Source of the DNA: Craspedostauros australis | Taxonomy: Eukaryota > Bacillariophyta > Bacillariophyceae > Mastogloiales > Achnanthaceae | Direction: 5' to 3' | Assembly (NCBI GenBank): GCA_026770025.1 | Contig: JAMXDE010000026.1 | Span: forward strand, 800,948 to 864,947 | Length of the DNA stretch: 64,000 nt | Part shown: positions 1 to 11,300 of the stretch, one piece after another | Position numbering within the stretch: the stretch's first letter is position 1 | Layout of the letters: each line of letters begins with the position of its first letter | Made by a program: the position numbers and the translations under genes | The notes under the pieces: model-generated | What the model saw: only the letters and a program-made list of their open reading frames with translations | The model's database searches: none | Told to the model about the DNA's origin: nothing

Positions 1-3000
1 TAGCTATCCTGGCGGCTACCAATTCGGATCCGTAGGTTGATGTCTCCACTGTGTTCTGTCGCTTGCAGATGGTCTTGACGATGGTGTTGTTGATCAGTAG
101 AACCACGCCCGTCATGGACTTTCGTGTGACCTGGTCATGGCCATGGTCGGCGTCCACGTAACACGTGATTTGAACCGGTTTCCCTTTTGGTGTTGGTACT
201 GATACGGGGGTGACCTCTGATGCGGTAGGGTAGAATTCTCTCCAATGGCTTGAGAGGGTGGTGTCGATGTTCGTGTGGTCCACTGGGTTGGGGTCGCAGA
301 GGATGGCTCCCCTTTCTCGACCTTTGAGGTATCCAATGATACGTTGGATGGTCAAAAGGTGTCCTTCCCTTGGTGCCATGGCGAACCGTGCCATCGCCGT
401 CGTGGCGTATTGGATGTCCAGCCTCCCGAGGGTCACGACCCAATTGAGGCAACCCAGTATCGATCGGTAGGTCCTGGCGTCTTCAGCGCTTGTGAAGTCC
501 GAGGTGTCGCTTTCTGGGTGGCAGGCCTCTACCATGGGGGTGGATGCCTTCGGGATCGTCTTCCCTACTAGTTGCTCCACTCGTTTGATGACATTTCCGA
601 TATACGTCTGGGCTGAGAGTCCGATGTTGACTCCCCTGTCCTTCCAGTTCTTGGGAAGGTCGACGATGTTCCCGCCAAGGTAGTACTCTGGGTCACCGCA
701 TTGTTTCATGGTGTACCGTTTCTTGAGGTCGTCGATGATTGGGATGGGGTCCTTACTGAAGACCAGTACGTCATCCACGTATGTAGTGATCATCTCGTAG
801 TGGTCGTCGGCTTCTCGGGTGTAGATGTCATTGTCGGCCTTGGAGGGTAGGAATCCCATGGTTCGGAGGGTGTCCGCGAAGTGTTCGTGAAACCTCGCAC
901 TTGATGTCCTCAGGCCGTAGAGTCCCTTTTGGATGATGAGGGGTTTGCCTTCGAGGTTACCAAATTCAGGGCCTGCTCGGATGTAGCATTTCTCGAGGGT
1001 GTCGGCGTATAGGAACGCGTTCCCTACGTCGCCGGCGTATGCTCTCAGTCCGTTGGCTGCTGCGATGGCGAAGGCGATTCGGATGGTGTCTGATGCTACC
1101 ACCCCTGAGTATACGTCTTCGGTTGGTGGGGATGTCTTGTTCCCGTTTGCCACCAATCTTGCCTTTCGACGTAGGTCGAACTTCACGTCGTAGACGATGT
1201 GGTATGGGATCTTGGTGTACCCATCGAGTGCTTCGTTCGGTCTTGGTTGTCTGAAGGTCCCCAACCGTTTGATCTGGTTCAGTTCCTTGTTGATGGCTTC
1301 GCTCCAGAGTCCGTTTCCGTTGAGCCTGTCGATAGCCATGGCGTGTTTCAGGCTGTTGGGTACCAGGGTGCCGAACTTGTACTTGTTTCCTGGGCGGTGG
1401 TTCGCCAGTTTGGTGGCTAGCATTGATCGCATGTGCTGGTTCCTTGCTCTGTGGAGTTCCACCCATTCGAACCCTTTCTGGTCCTGTAGGCGGTTCTGTT
1501 CGGTGTATTCGATGATGATGTCCGGCTGTTGGGCCCTTAGGTCTCCCATCCTGCACCATGATCGCATTCCGTTCATCCATAGGATCTCTAGGATTGCTTC
1601 AGTGGTTCCGTCCTCTCGTGTCTCGTGGTGGTGACGAGTGATTTCCTTTGCCTTCCAGTTGAGGTTCCTTCCATCGAGGATGAAGTTGTCTCTTTCGGTG
1701 TACTGGTCACATTGGGCCAGGTATGCGAGTTGGTTGACTTCTGTTGCCGTCAGGTTGCAGGCAAAGGAGATGGATGTCGTGTCCCATGGGATGTTCGTGT
1801 TGCACCCTGGTGGGTTCTGCCTCGGGTTCCCTGGATGGTTTGTTAGGGTGGGTACCCTTTGCGGTGACGCGGTGTTCACGCCTGTCGTGACTGGATCCGC
1901 TGCGATGGTCTGGATTATGGATCTGATCGTTCCATGGACGATGTTCTTCCATGGGATCCCTTTCCTGGTACCTGTTGACAAAACAGATCGTTTGTTTTGC
2001 TTGGTCCTCTTATTCCCTCCCCGTTCTTCGGGGCCGTCATCCATGCGTTGGTATGATGGTGGTCCCGACGAACACGGAAGATACGAAGACCCTGGGTCAG
2101 AGTCTCCCCTGTCTGGCGCATCGGGGCTCGTTCGCGGATTGTCCTTCTCGGTGGTACGCGTCGTGGGTGCCTTCGCTGTCCGTTTGGTTAGCGTTTGGGA
2201 TCGGGTGACAGGTCCTGTGCTCCGTGCCTCCCCTGAATTGGGGATCCCGGTGGGTCGCGTCGGTTTGTTGGTCTTGTTCTCCCATGCCCGTGGGTGCGTC
2301 GTCTTGGCCGTCGCTGCATACCCTCTTTTCGGTGGGATCTTGGTCTTCCATCCTTGTGGGGTACCAGACAGTTCCAGCGGGGTCCGTGTGCTGGGGTTAT
2401 CTGTCTCGGGTTCCATGTCTTGGTCGAAGGTGACACGCCTGTTGTTGTTCATACCCTTCCTGAAGGGGCGGACCACGCTTCGTACCAGTACACGTCGGGA
2501 TTCGTCATCCAGCACGTGGTAGGTGAGGAAATCCCCATGGGACTCTGCCACGCCGAGCCAGTATCCTGACTTCTCCTTCGAATTCGGGAAGGTAGCGTTG
2601 GGGTCATGGTACAAGACCTTCTCGTAGAATTGGAAAGTCAAGAGCGCAGAGATGTCGACGGTCTCTCCGTGTCGTACGGTGTATGGGATTGCGTACCGTA
2701 GGGACAGGTCTGATGTATGGTTGTGCACGTAGCACATGTATCGGAAAGCGTGGAACCATGCTTTTGGTGGTGCCCCTGTCCGGTCAATGAGCGTCGTGAC
2801 ACATCGCTTCATGTACAGGATGGCGTTGTGCTCGGCCGGGTTCTGTTGCGGGTTGTGCGGTTCTGTCAGCCTTGATTTGATGTGGAGGTCCCTAAGAAGC
2901 TTGAGGACCTTCTCTCCGGTCTGTTCCTTCGCGTTGTCGCTGTGGAAGGCCCATGGTGCACCCTCTGTCCTGATGAAATCTTGGAAGGCGACGAAAACTC

Positions 3001-6000
3001 CTTCTTTCCTCTTCAGGCCATATGCGTTAATCATGTGGGAGGATGTCCCGTAGAAGATTTGCGCCATGGAGTATCCGTCTCCAAAGGACTTGACGTTGGA
3101 GAATATGGTGTCCGTCGCCACGATCTCCCGGATTCGTTGTCGTCGCATCCATTCGAATCTGGACTTCTTGTGCCTTCGCATAGGGTAGGTGATCACTGCC
3201 CGCATGAGTTGTGTGGTTCTGGCAAGGGTCTGTTTGATCACGTGCGTGGGCAGGTATCCGAGGTACGGTCGGATCTTGTGAAGATCGATGGACTTCCATT
3301 TAGCTCGGAACGGGAACCCTTGGTGGCTGTACTCGGTCATAGCCTCCGCAGGGTGTCGGTCCATGGTGTCCATGGGATTGTCCTTTCCTGGGTCGTCAAT
3401 CCCGGCGGGGTTCTCGCCCTTGGTGTGCCCGTGGTATTCAGGTGCGCTTCGCGGGTCTCCCCGGAGGGTGTCGACACGTGTTGCCTTGGTCACGCCGATC
3501 TCGTTGGGGATACGAAAAGTCTCCCGATTTCTCTGGAACGCCGGTTCGGATCCTACCGAGTGTAAGGATGAGATGACGCTGTCAGCCTCGCCATCCGGAT
3601 CTGAAACCTTTGTCGATAGAACGTTGGTTGGCTCGATGTATCCTATTTGGTCCGTTCCTACTGCGTTGGCCTCGCGATCGATGCCCAGCTCCCTGTATAG
3701 GTGGTCGATGTCTCCCGCGGAGAGATTGTCCACCATGTCGAAGAGGGTGCCTTGGATCGAAATGGCAGTGTCGGTAGCCGATTTCGCGAATGTTACCGTG
3801 TCGATTGCATGTGACATTCCGATGAGCTCCTCGAGACTTAGAGTGTCAAGGAATGCGTCCACCTTGGGGTACTCCTCGTGTACACGGTTGGGTTCTCCTG
3901 TGGCGTGCTCATCTGGATGACGATCGTTGGGATCCATGGGTTCTCGTCCTTCCATGGGATTATTCGGGATACCGTCTATGGCCTGGCGTGTCCTGGGTTC
4001 CGTGGGATCCTTCGATGCGTTGTGGGCGTTTGGGTCCATTGCTCCAGCGTTACGCGGTGCATCAGGTTGGTCATCCCAGTCGACAACCTTGTCTCCTCCG
4101 ATTGGGTCCCTGGTAAGGTAGCAACCCATGGGCACGTTGCATACGTGTCCTCCTTGGTGATCCGAAGGGTTCCATCCTTGCTTTGGGGTGATGTCATAGG
4201 TGGGCAGATCCTCATTGACCTCCATGATGGGAAAGACGTCGAACGTCATCAGCGCGTCTCGCATCTCCAAGTTGATCGTCGTGTCTTCGTCAGGCATTAG
4301 GCATTGTTGGCCTGTGCCTGGTGTCGAAAACGATGCCCGGTGTTCCGACGAAACCGTATCGAGGACGGCTCCACTGGCTCGAATTTGGTGGTCGGAGAGC
4401 AGCGTCACCCGACTGTCGACGTTCAGAGCGGCTTCGTAGATCCGGAGGATCACTTCGTTGCCTTCTCTGGTCCTGGCCTTGATACTTGCGTCTACCACCG
4501 CGAGGTTGTTCTTCCTCATCGTGCTGGCCACGGCACCGACGATGTTGTACGTCCGATGCGGGTAGATGTAGTCAATCTTCCAGACCCGGTCCTTGTTCCC
4601 GATAACGCAGCATTGTGCGCCTCCGTCACATACCGCGTATGTTTGCGGAGAGAAGGTTGCCAGGTTGATCAGCTGTTCGGGTACTGATTGGCGTTGCTTG
4701 GATTCTGGTGGATCGATAGGGCTTGGGGCGTCGGATGAGTCACTCATCGTGATCATCTTCACGAGTCGGTCGTTGCCGTTCTCCTCGTGTCCTCCATAAT
4801 CGACTAGGAACTTGGCGAGCTCCGAGGCGTCAATCGAGGATAGGTCCGATCCATTCCCGTCCTGGGAATCAGATTCCTCGGTGGATCCTGCGGTGTACCT
4901 GGCCAGGTTCGCGTGGGTGACACCTCCATACTGCTTGTGTGGCTTGGTTTCCTCCCCTTTCTCTGGGGGCTTCACGCTGGCAGGTGGTTGGGGTTCTTCC
5001 TGCTCCTTCTTGCCCTCGACGCGGGTGAATCCGGATCCGTTCCGGTCGTTATTGCGGCGGGCCCAGCGGAGGGAACTGCGGAGTTTCATGATCACTCGAC
5101 GGACCTTCTCGGGCAGTCCATCGAATACTTCTTGTGAGATGAAGGTGGGATCCTCCTGTAGTTTCTTCGAAATGGCATTGATGACCATCTCAGTGTTGGA
5201 TTCACCTTGATCTTGGTTGGTTTCGGCGGTTGCCTTGAAGATCCTGCGTTTGCCGGACCTTGATCCCCGCTGGTTGTTGGCTACCGCATTGTCCCTGGCG
5301 GACTCGGAGATGAGGTACATGCAGGTGGCTCCCATCGACTGCATGTCCGGGCTTCGCTCGATGCTCCGGACCATGGTGCGAACGTTGATGTCGTCGCAAC
5401 CGATGAGGTGGTTAAGGAGCGTGCGGCGTTGTTGCGCGTCGGAGACTTGTTGATCCGGATTGGTCGCCAGGAAATTCACGTTCGCGAATATATCCTGGAT
5501 TTCCTTCACATAGGATCCCAGGTCCTGTCTGCTGGGGTTGAAGTCGTGTACCCTCTTCATCAGAGAGTCGACCTCCATTCCTCGGATCCAGTCGTTATCG
5601 TAGGTATTGAGGAGTTCATTCCAGAATAGGATACCGTCCTCGGTGAGGAGTCCTCTGGTGGCGAGTCCATGTGCTGGGCCGCCGGCGAAGACGGAATATA
5701 GTCCCGCGAATAGGGTCCTGACGTCGCTCGCGACCTGTTCTGGTGATGTGGTTGTTGGCACTCCAGTCACCGGGTCAATGTGGTCCTTGATCGCGTGGAT
5801 TCCTTGGGAATGGTATCGGTGCCGGAACTGGTCATTGATCAGGTACGCCATGTCGTTTCCCAGGAGGTGGGCATGGATTTGGTGTTTCACCACTTGGAAG
5901 GATGCCGCATCACTCGTGAATTTGACAGAGTCAGGGATGGGGCGTCGCTTCGTTAGCTTGGCCTGGGCGACCGGTGGTTCGCTTCGGGTGGGTCCTCGAT

Positions 6001-6340
6001 GGGGTGCATACCCGGGTTCGTGTTGCCCGTGTGGGGTGTTCGGGCCCATGTTACGAGGGTCATGTCTTCCGAAACCTCCGTTGGGTTCGGTTGGGCGGTA
6101 CCCATATGCGGGTGGTCGTGGTGGATACCCGGGGTGAGGAGGTCCGACAGGGGTGAAGGCTCCTTGCGGCATTGGAAAAACTCCGGCTCCATGGGGAAAA
6201 TGGCCAATGGGGATAGGGATTCCGATGGGCGGGAATCCTCCTGGATGGGTTCCGTGGTACATCGGGAGCGGTGGACCATGAGGGAATTGGTTTCCCATGT
6301 TAGGAAATGCCCATACGGGTTGCCGCCGTGGTGTCCATGG
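1..6340 (-). CDS. E1 Pol polyprotein (PR-IN-RT-RNase H), partial at window edge
   Basis: One minus-strand frame is open from a stop at 6341-6343 to base 1, over 2100 codons; the first ATG is at 6298. It begins with a Pro/Gly-rich linker. A retroviral-type protease motif CDGGAQCCVIG is near 4600 (Asp-Gly-Gly rather than Asp-Ser-Gly). The integrase core shows HSDNAKE near 2935 and NPQQNPAEHN near 2850. The Copia reverse transcriptase starts near LWSEAINKE (about 1300), with the catalytic YVDD at about 776-787. RNase H has YVDADHG near 150 and RQNTVETSTYGSE at about 60-20, where the window ends. The order PR-IN-RT-RH defines Copia. The frame differs by one base from the gag ORF, which overlaps it by 388 bp. 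Expression would need a frameshift, reinitiation at 6298, or the copy is broken. Confidence 0.88.
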
Positions 6341-7725
6341 TTAATTGGAGGTCCATGGTTGTCACGATGCGGACGGCTTGTCCCATGGTTCGCGGGTGGG
6401 TTGCTGGCAGGGTTTCGGTTCACGGGTTCGTGCCCGTTGTTGCCTCGATAGTCACTCACGCCATGTGAGGCTGGTGTATCCGCGGTACCGTGGTAGGGAT
6501 GCGGGTTCCGATCGTAGGGTGGGCGGTTCCCGTCGTTCTCTGGGTAGTTCATCCGGGGTGGGTTGGTACCTCCTGGGCCTCCGGCGGTCGTTTCGGGGGC
6601 GAAGGTTACTACCTTGGCGCCGGTGGGGTTGCGGTTGTAATCGCCGATCGTCGCGGGGTCTACGTTGGGGAAGAGTCGGTTCCGTCCCGTGGGGCCGCGG
6701 TTGTCGGGTACGTCTACGGTATCGTCGTTACCAGGGTGTTGGTCGTAGTTGGTGCCTGGTTCGGTATCTTCGTTGGGCGGAGTGGTGCCACGGGTGTCGA
6801 TGATCACTGGTGACGTGTTTTGTGATCCTTGCTTGGCGATGCTGGAGAGTTGGGTTTCGTTCTGGAAGTTGGGTGGGGTACGGTGCGGTGTATTCCCACC
6901 AAGCATGAGGGAGAGCCCAGATGGGGTTCCTCCTGGGTGGCTGTCGTTGTCGCGTCCGGTTCTATGGGTAGATGCTTCTGACCCAGATGAGATGCTGGTT
7001 GCGGATGCGTTGGAGAGTGCTTTCTTGTGTTCCCCGATGGCATTCAACCAGGCTTGGTTGTGATGGCGTTTGCCGCATCGTTCGGAACGGCAGAAGTCTG
7101 CCATGGCTTTGGCAGTGGTGTCCGTGTCGGTGAACATCGCGTCAAGGGTGGATTCGAGAGTGGATTCCTCTTCAACTTCGATGGATCTGATCCATTCTCC
7201 GATGTGGTAGATGAGGAGTCCTGTCTCGTAGTTCCTTGCGACGTCGTCCGGGTGCTTGAGGTTGAACATGATTAATGCCGGGTTCATGTCGGTGGCTTCT
7301 TCATGGATGGTGATCAGCAGTTGGGAGATGGTCTTCTCTTCTGCGAGGGTCTTGGCTGGAAAGAGATCAAAGATCATGGCGGTTTCGATGCTGATCCGGA
7401 ACTCCTGTTTGAGTTCCGTGAACGCGTCCCAGGTAGTCTTGTGGACGTGGCGCACGACTTCGGTTTCGTTGGTTCTTTCCTTTCGGTTCCATGCATCCAC
7501 GATGATGGGGTGTCGGAAGGTGACCTCGATGAAGTCGACTCCGATCTCTGTGAAGGAGAGCGAAGATGGCCCGGCCGTTGGGTAGCCTGGCGTGCCATCA
7601 AGGATGGCAGAGAGGCTTGGGTCCTTCGGGTCCGCGGGAAGGGTCTCGAAGGCTTCGGTCCTGTCTCCTGGGCTCCTCTTGGGAGGTGGCCGGTTGGAGG
7701 CTTGGAGGCGTTGGGTGACGGTCAT
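5953..7725 (-). CDS. E1 Gag-like protein
   Basis: A 590-residue ORF upstream of pol in E1. Residues about 60-210 are a structured, helix-rich region typical of a capsid-type segment (Trp, acidic and hydrophobic repeats), with FCRSERCGKRHH at its end. From about residue 250 it is a low-complexity Gly/Asn/Pro/His-rich tail. No CCHC zinc knuckle is visible. Around 6300 the composition of this frame changes, while the overlapping pol frame becomes the natural-looking Pro/Gly-rich one. The last roughly 115 residues are therefore probably a frame-shifted tail rather than real Gag. Position and context give the assignment; sequence similarity could not be tested. Confidence 0.65.
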   Translation of the reverse strand: MTVTQRLQASNRPPPKRSPGDRTEAFETLPADPKDPSLSAILDGTPGYPTAGPSSLSFTEIGVDFIEVTFRHPIIVDAWNRKERTNETEVVRHVHKTTWDAFTELKQEFRISIETAMIFDLFPAKTLAEEKTISQLLITIHEEATDMNPALIMFNLKHPDDVARNYETGLLIYHIGEWIRSIEVEEESTLESTLDAMFTDTDTTAKAMADFCRSERCGKRHHNQAWLNAIGEHKKALSNASATSISSGSEASTHRTGRDNDSHPGGTPSGLSLMLGGNTPHRTPPNFQNETQLSSIAKQGSQNTSPVIIDTRGTTPPNEDTEPGTNYDQHPGNDDTVDVPDNRGPTGRNRLFPNVDPATIGDYNRNPTGAKVVTFAPETTAGGPGGTNPPRMNYPENDGNRPPYDRNPHPYHGTADTPASHGVSDYRGNNGHEPVNRNPASNPPANHGTSRPHRDNHGPPINHGHHGGNPYGHFLTWETNSLMVHRSRCTTEPIQEDSRPSESLSPLAIFPMEPEFFQCRKEPSPLSDLLTPGIHHDHPHMGTAQPNPTEVSEDMTLVTWARTPHTGNTNPGMHPIEDPPEANHRSPRPS

Positions 7726-7770
7726 CTTGCAGAGGTCTAAGAGCTTGACAATCTTTTGCGACTGTTAATC

Positions 7771-8298
7771 TAATAGAGCCCAAACGTAATGGCTGTTGTC
7801 TTGTTGGCTGTTCTTTAGCTGTAGGCAGAGGCTTGACTGGCAAGCGATCCGGACAAGAGTCTTCTGTTCCACAAGTAGTCAATTGAGAATACTGGTAGAT
7901 GGTGAAGAAACGTGCGGATTATGAGATTAGTGCTATGGTTCTTCTCTTCGAGGGGAATCTCCTGTGATGTCCTGTATGACAATGCGTGTGAGTTGTGTAG
8001 CCCAAGTACCGTGGGTCGAGATCCGTCGTCTGGGTTCTGTGAGAGACAATGGGCGATGATGCTCGTTGTTGTAGCTTTGGTTCCGTGCGTCGGCGTTTTG
8101 GCGATGGTGGGTGTCAGAAACTTGGTTATCGGAACCCCAATGGTTCCCTGACATGAATTCCGAAGATCCGCTTCAAGGTTCTGGATCTGTCCCCAAACGT
8201 GGGGTTCGGCGAAGTGTCCGTTCGATCTACTGGAATGCTGACGAGTCGGATGATTCGTAGTCTCTCTCGCTAAGGTGGTTACTAGTTTAGCTCTATTA
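7771..8298 (-). repeat. putative 5' LTR of E1
   Basis: A 528-bp segment bounded by inverted termini: TAATAGAGCCCAAAC at 7771-7785 and GTTTAGCTCTATTA at 8285-8298. It sits directly upstream of the E1 gag start. Termini are not the usual TG...CA. The partner LTR is outside the window, so this is inferred. The region carries no convincing gene of its own; a 170-codon minus-strand ORF here has no recognisable features. Confidence 0.45.
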
Positions 8299-8350
8299 AT
8301 CCACGCCACCCAAAGCGAGTGAACCACAGCGCAAGCTTGTCTACGACAAG

Positions 8351-11300
8351 ATGTTCATGTGGTGCGCAAAGTGTCGTCGTTGGCGTCTTTCGCATAACAC
8401 CGAGAGCCATCAAGACAACTTCAAACCGAAAGGTAAAGGCAATAACAACGCCAAGCCTGACCACCTCGTCGTCGACATGGCCGCTTGGACCTGCTTAACA
8501 GCCACCGCTAGCCAAGACGAAAAGGAATGGTGGTCGTTTGTGTGGAACCTCTTCACCTCCTTCAACTACCTCAGCTGTGTGATCGGATCAATCCTTTCTT
8601 TCGTGAGCCTCCAAGTTTACACTCTCGGAGTCGAGCACGGGTGGTACGTCACGGCTACTAACGCCTGGATGATAATTGCCATCACGCTGCTCCTCCTTCA
8701 CTCAAACGTGCCACGAAGACACAGCCCCAACAGAGCTGTCGACGCCACTCAAACAATAACTCGAACCAAGTCCAAGAACAACATCCGCCGACCCATCTAC
8801 TTCAATGAACCAGTGAAGCGCACTCTCTACGACGTGATGGCAGAGAACAGTAAGACAACTGATCCTGTGCCAATGCGAGCTCTCAATACTAGTCCGCCAC
8901 GGAACGCGCAATCAAAACATCGCCCTGCTCGGACCAAAACTCGCAAGCGCAACCAAAAACGTCACCATTGGGATAAGCCCAAAACACCGTTGGAGTACTC
9001 CAAATATGGCGCGAAACAAAACAATTCGCAAAATCCAATCACACGTACACGAAGTCGCACATCAACCCTCTCACGAAATCTCTGGAACATTTACCCAAAG
9101 CTCGGCATTGACTTGGCTTGCGGCAAAAGTCAGACTCAACCCTGCGATACTGACGCTCCTGCACTTCTTTCTCTGCAAGGCCTCACCTCCTTCTTCACTA
9201 ATCGTCACGCTTTTGCATCTCCACAGAAGGCAGAGAACTGTCTCTCTCCCAACGCTCCATTCGAATTGGTGTGGGACAGTGGAGCTTCTATCTCTGTCAC
9301 CAACGACCTCGATGACTTCTGCACCACCCCAAGCCTTCCACCGAAACCAACCTTTCTGAGTGGATTCCTCAAGAAAATCCAAGTGAATGCGTTGGGGACG
9401 GTAGAATGGCATGTGCTCGATGTGCGTGGAAATCCACGCAAACTACGATTGCCCGCCTTCCATGTACCCTTGTCCAAAGTGAAGCTCATCAGCACTTCGA
9501 GTCTCCTCGAAGAATACCCTGGAGAAACAATCGTCTTTGACAATTCTTCATGCAAATTGAGCGGATTGGACGGGCATGAGGGTCACAGCGCTGTTGTTGC
9601 CAACTACAAGAAGTCAACGAAACTACCAACTTCAGTTGGCTACAACTCGGACAACATCCACGACCTACCCAAAGCGCTCTCGTCAATTGTGTCAACCGTG
9701 TCAAACCACAACGTCAACCTCACTCAACCGCAAAAGGAGCTTCTCCGCTGGCACTACCGCCTCGGGCACCTATCCTTCAACAGAGTGAAATTCCTTCTAC
9801 GTTCAGGTGTTCTCACTGGATCCGAAGCATCTCGAAAAATGCAAACCGCAGCCGCCAAAGTCATCGACCTCCCTCTTTGTGCCGCATGCCAGTTTGGAAA
9901 GTTGCACCGGCGCCCTTCGCCAGGTATAACTCAACATGTCGTGCGTGACAAACAAGGTGTGTTGCGGACCGACCACTTGTTCCCAGGCCAACAAGTGTCA
10001 GTAGACCACTTCGTCGGACGAACACCAGGCCGCCTCTTTACAGGAAGAGGAAAAGGAGACCCAATTGATATGTATAAGGGCGGAGCTATCTTCGTTGACC
10101 ACGCATCAAGCTACATTCACGTGGAACCAGTAGCAGCGCTGACTACACACGCTACTCTAGAAGCCAAGGAACGATTTGAGCTAATGTGTCGCGATGTCGG
10201 CGTACCCGTGCGCTCTTACCTATCAGACAACGCAACCACCTTTACTTCACCTGAGTACACTCGACACCTCGAAGCCTTCCATCAAGTCCATCGATTCGCC
10301 GGAGTCGGAGCCCACCATCACAACGGCATAGCAGAGCGAAGCATCCGCACCATCGTGTCGATGGCCCGAACAATGATGATGCACCAAAGTATTCATTGGC
10401 CTGACATATTTGATGCACAGCTATGGCCTATGGCAGTGGTACACGCAGCTTACATTTACAATTGTGTGCCCAATCCAGCAACAGGACTAACTCCATACGA
10501 TGTTCTTTCTCGTGTCCGACTTCCACTCAAACAGCTCCACAATTTACATGTATGGGGCAGCCCTGTGTATGTGCTCAACAAAGCACTCGCAGATGGACGC
10601 AAGATACCTCGATGGGAACCAAGAGGAGAGCGATACGTCAACGTGGGTCTCTCTACAAAGCATGCTTCGACAGTGCCCTTGGTGCTCTCACCACGAACAG
10701 GATCCATCACACCTCAATTCCATGTGGTGTTCGACGATTGGTTTGCTACTATAGCAACCGATCCCAAACACTTGCCGAACTACCAATCAGAAGAGTGGAC
10801 ACGTATGTTTGGTGATACAACCTTTCAGTATCCATTTGATGACGACGATGTAGAGGCTATGGAACAGGAAGAAACCCTCAACTCCGACCTCATAGACCAT
10901 AATCGATTGAAGCGAAACGATGCGATCGAACCAAACGTTCCAACTTCGCCTCACATCCCCTCTCCATCCGCTGACAATCAAGGCGCAGAGGCACCATCGC
11001 TGCCTGCTCCAAAGCAGAAACCAATGATGCAAACGGACTCAAGCTTCACTAATAATGACTTCGCCCCTCCAATGTCAACTTCAGAGGGAGTGAATCAACC
11101 ACTGTCGTCGACAGAGGGAGACTTCAGCTATCCTCCTGCAGCAAGTGAAGGCGAGGAACTTCAAGAGCGCCCCGCTTCACAAGAACTGCAATGGGAACCT
11201 TCTGACCGGCTCCCTGATCCGCTGAAGAAAGATCAGTCAGCTCAACCACCACTTCAACCCGTGTCCTCTATGCCAACATCAAATGTACCAGAGACCACGA

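Larger units (their letters stand above)
1..8298 (-). mobile_element. E1: Ty1/Copia retrotransposon, 3' part beyond the left edge
   Basis: Read on the minus strand this holds, in order, a putative 5' LTR (8298-7771), a gag-like ORF (7725-5953), and a pol frame running from about 6340 to the left edge with protease, integrase, reverse transcriptase and RNase H in Copia order. The 3' LTR lies outside the window, so LTR identity and target duplication cannot be tested. The right boundary is inferred from near-perfect inverted termini of the LTR and from E2's gag frame resuming at 8300. E1 therefore probably inserted into E2. Confidence 0.8.

Noticed and set aside
6010-6016. CCCGGGT heptamers in gag phase (also 6127-6133)
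   Set aside because: In the right phase, but the GGG in the second position is not a known eukaryotic slippery pattern.
6290-6296. Slippery heptamer GGGAAAC in E1 (minus strand)
   Set aside because: Its codon phase is that of pol, not gag, so it cannot shift gag-reading ribosomes into pol.
7815-8327. 170-codon minus-strand ORF
   Set aside because: Falls in the putative E1 LTR and its junction; no domain and no codon pattern.
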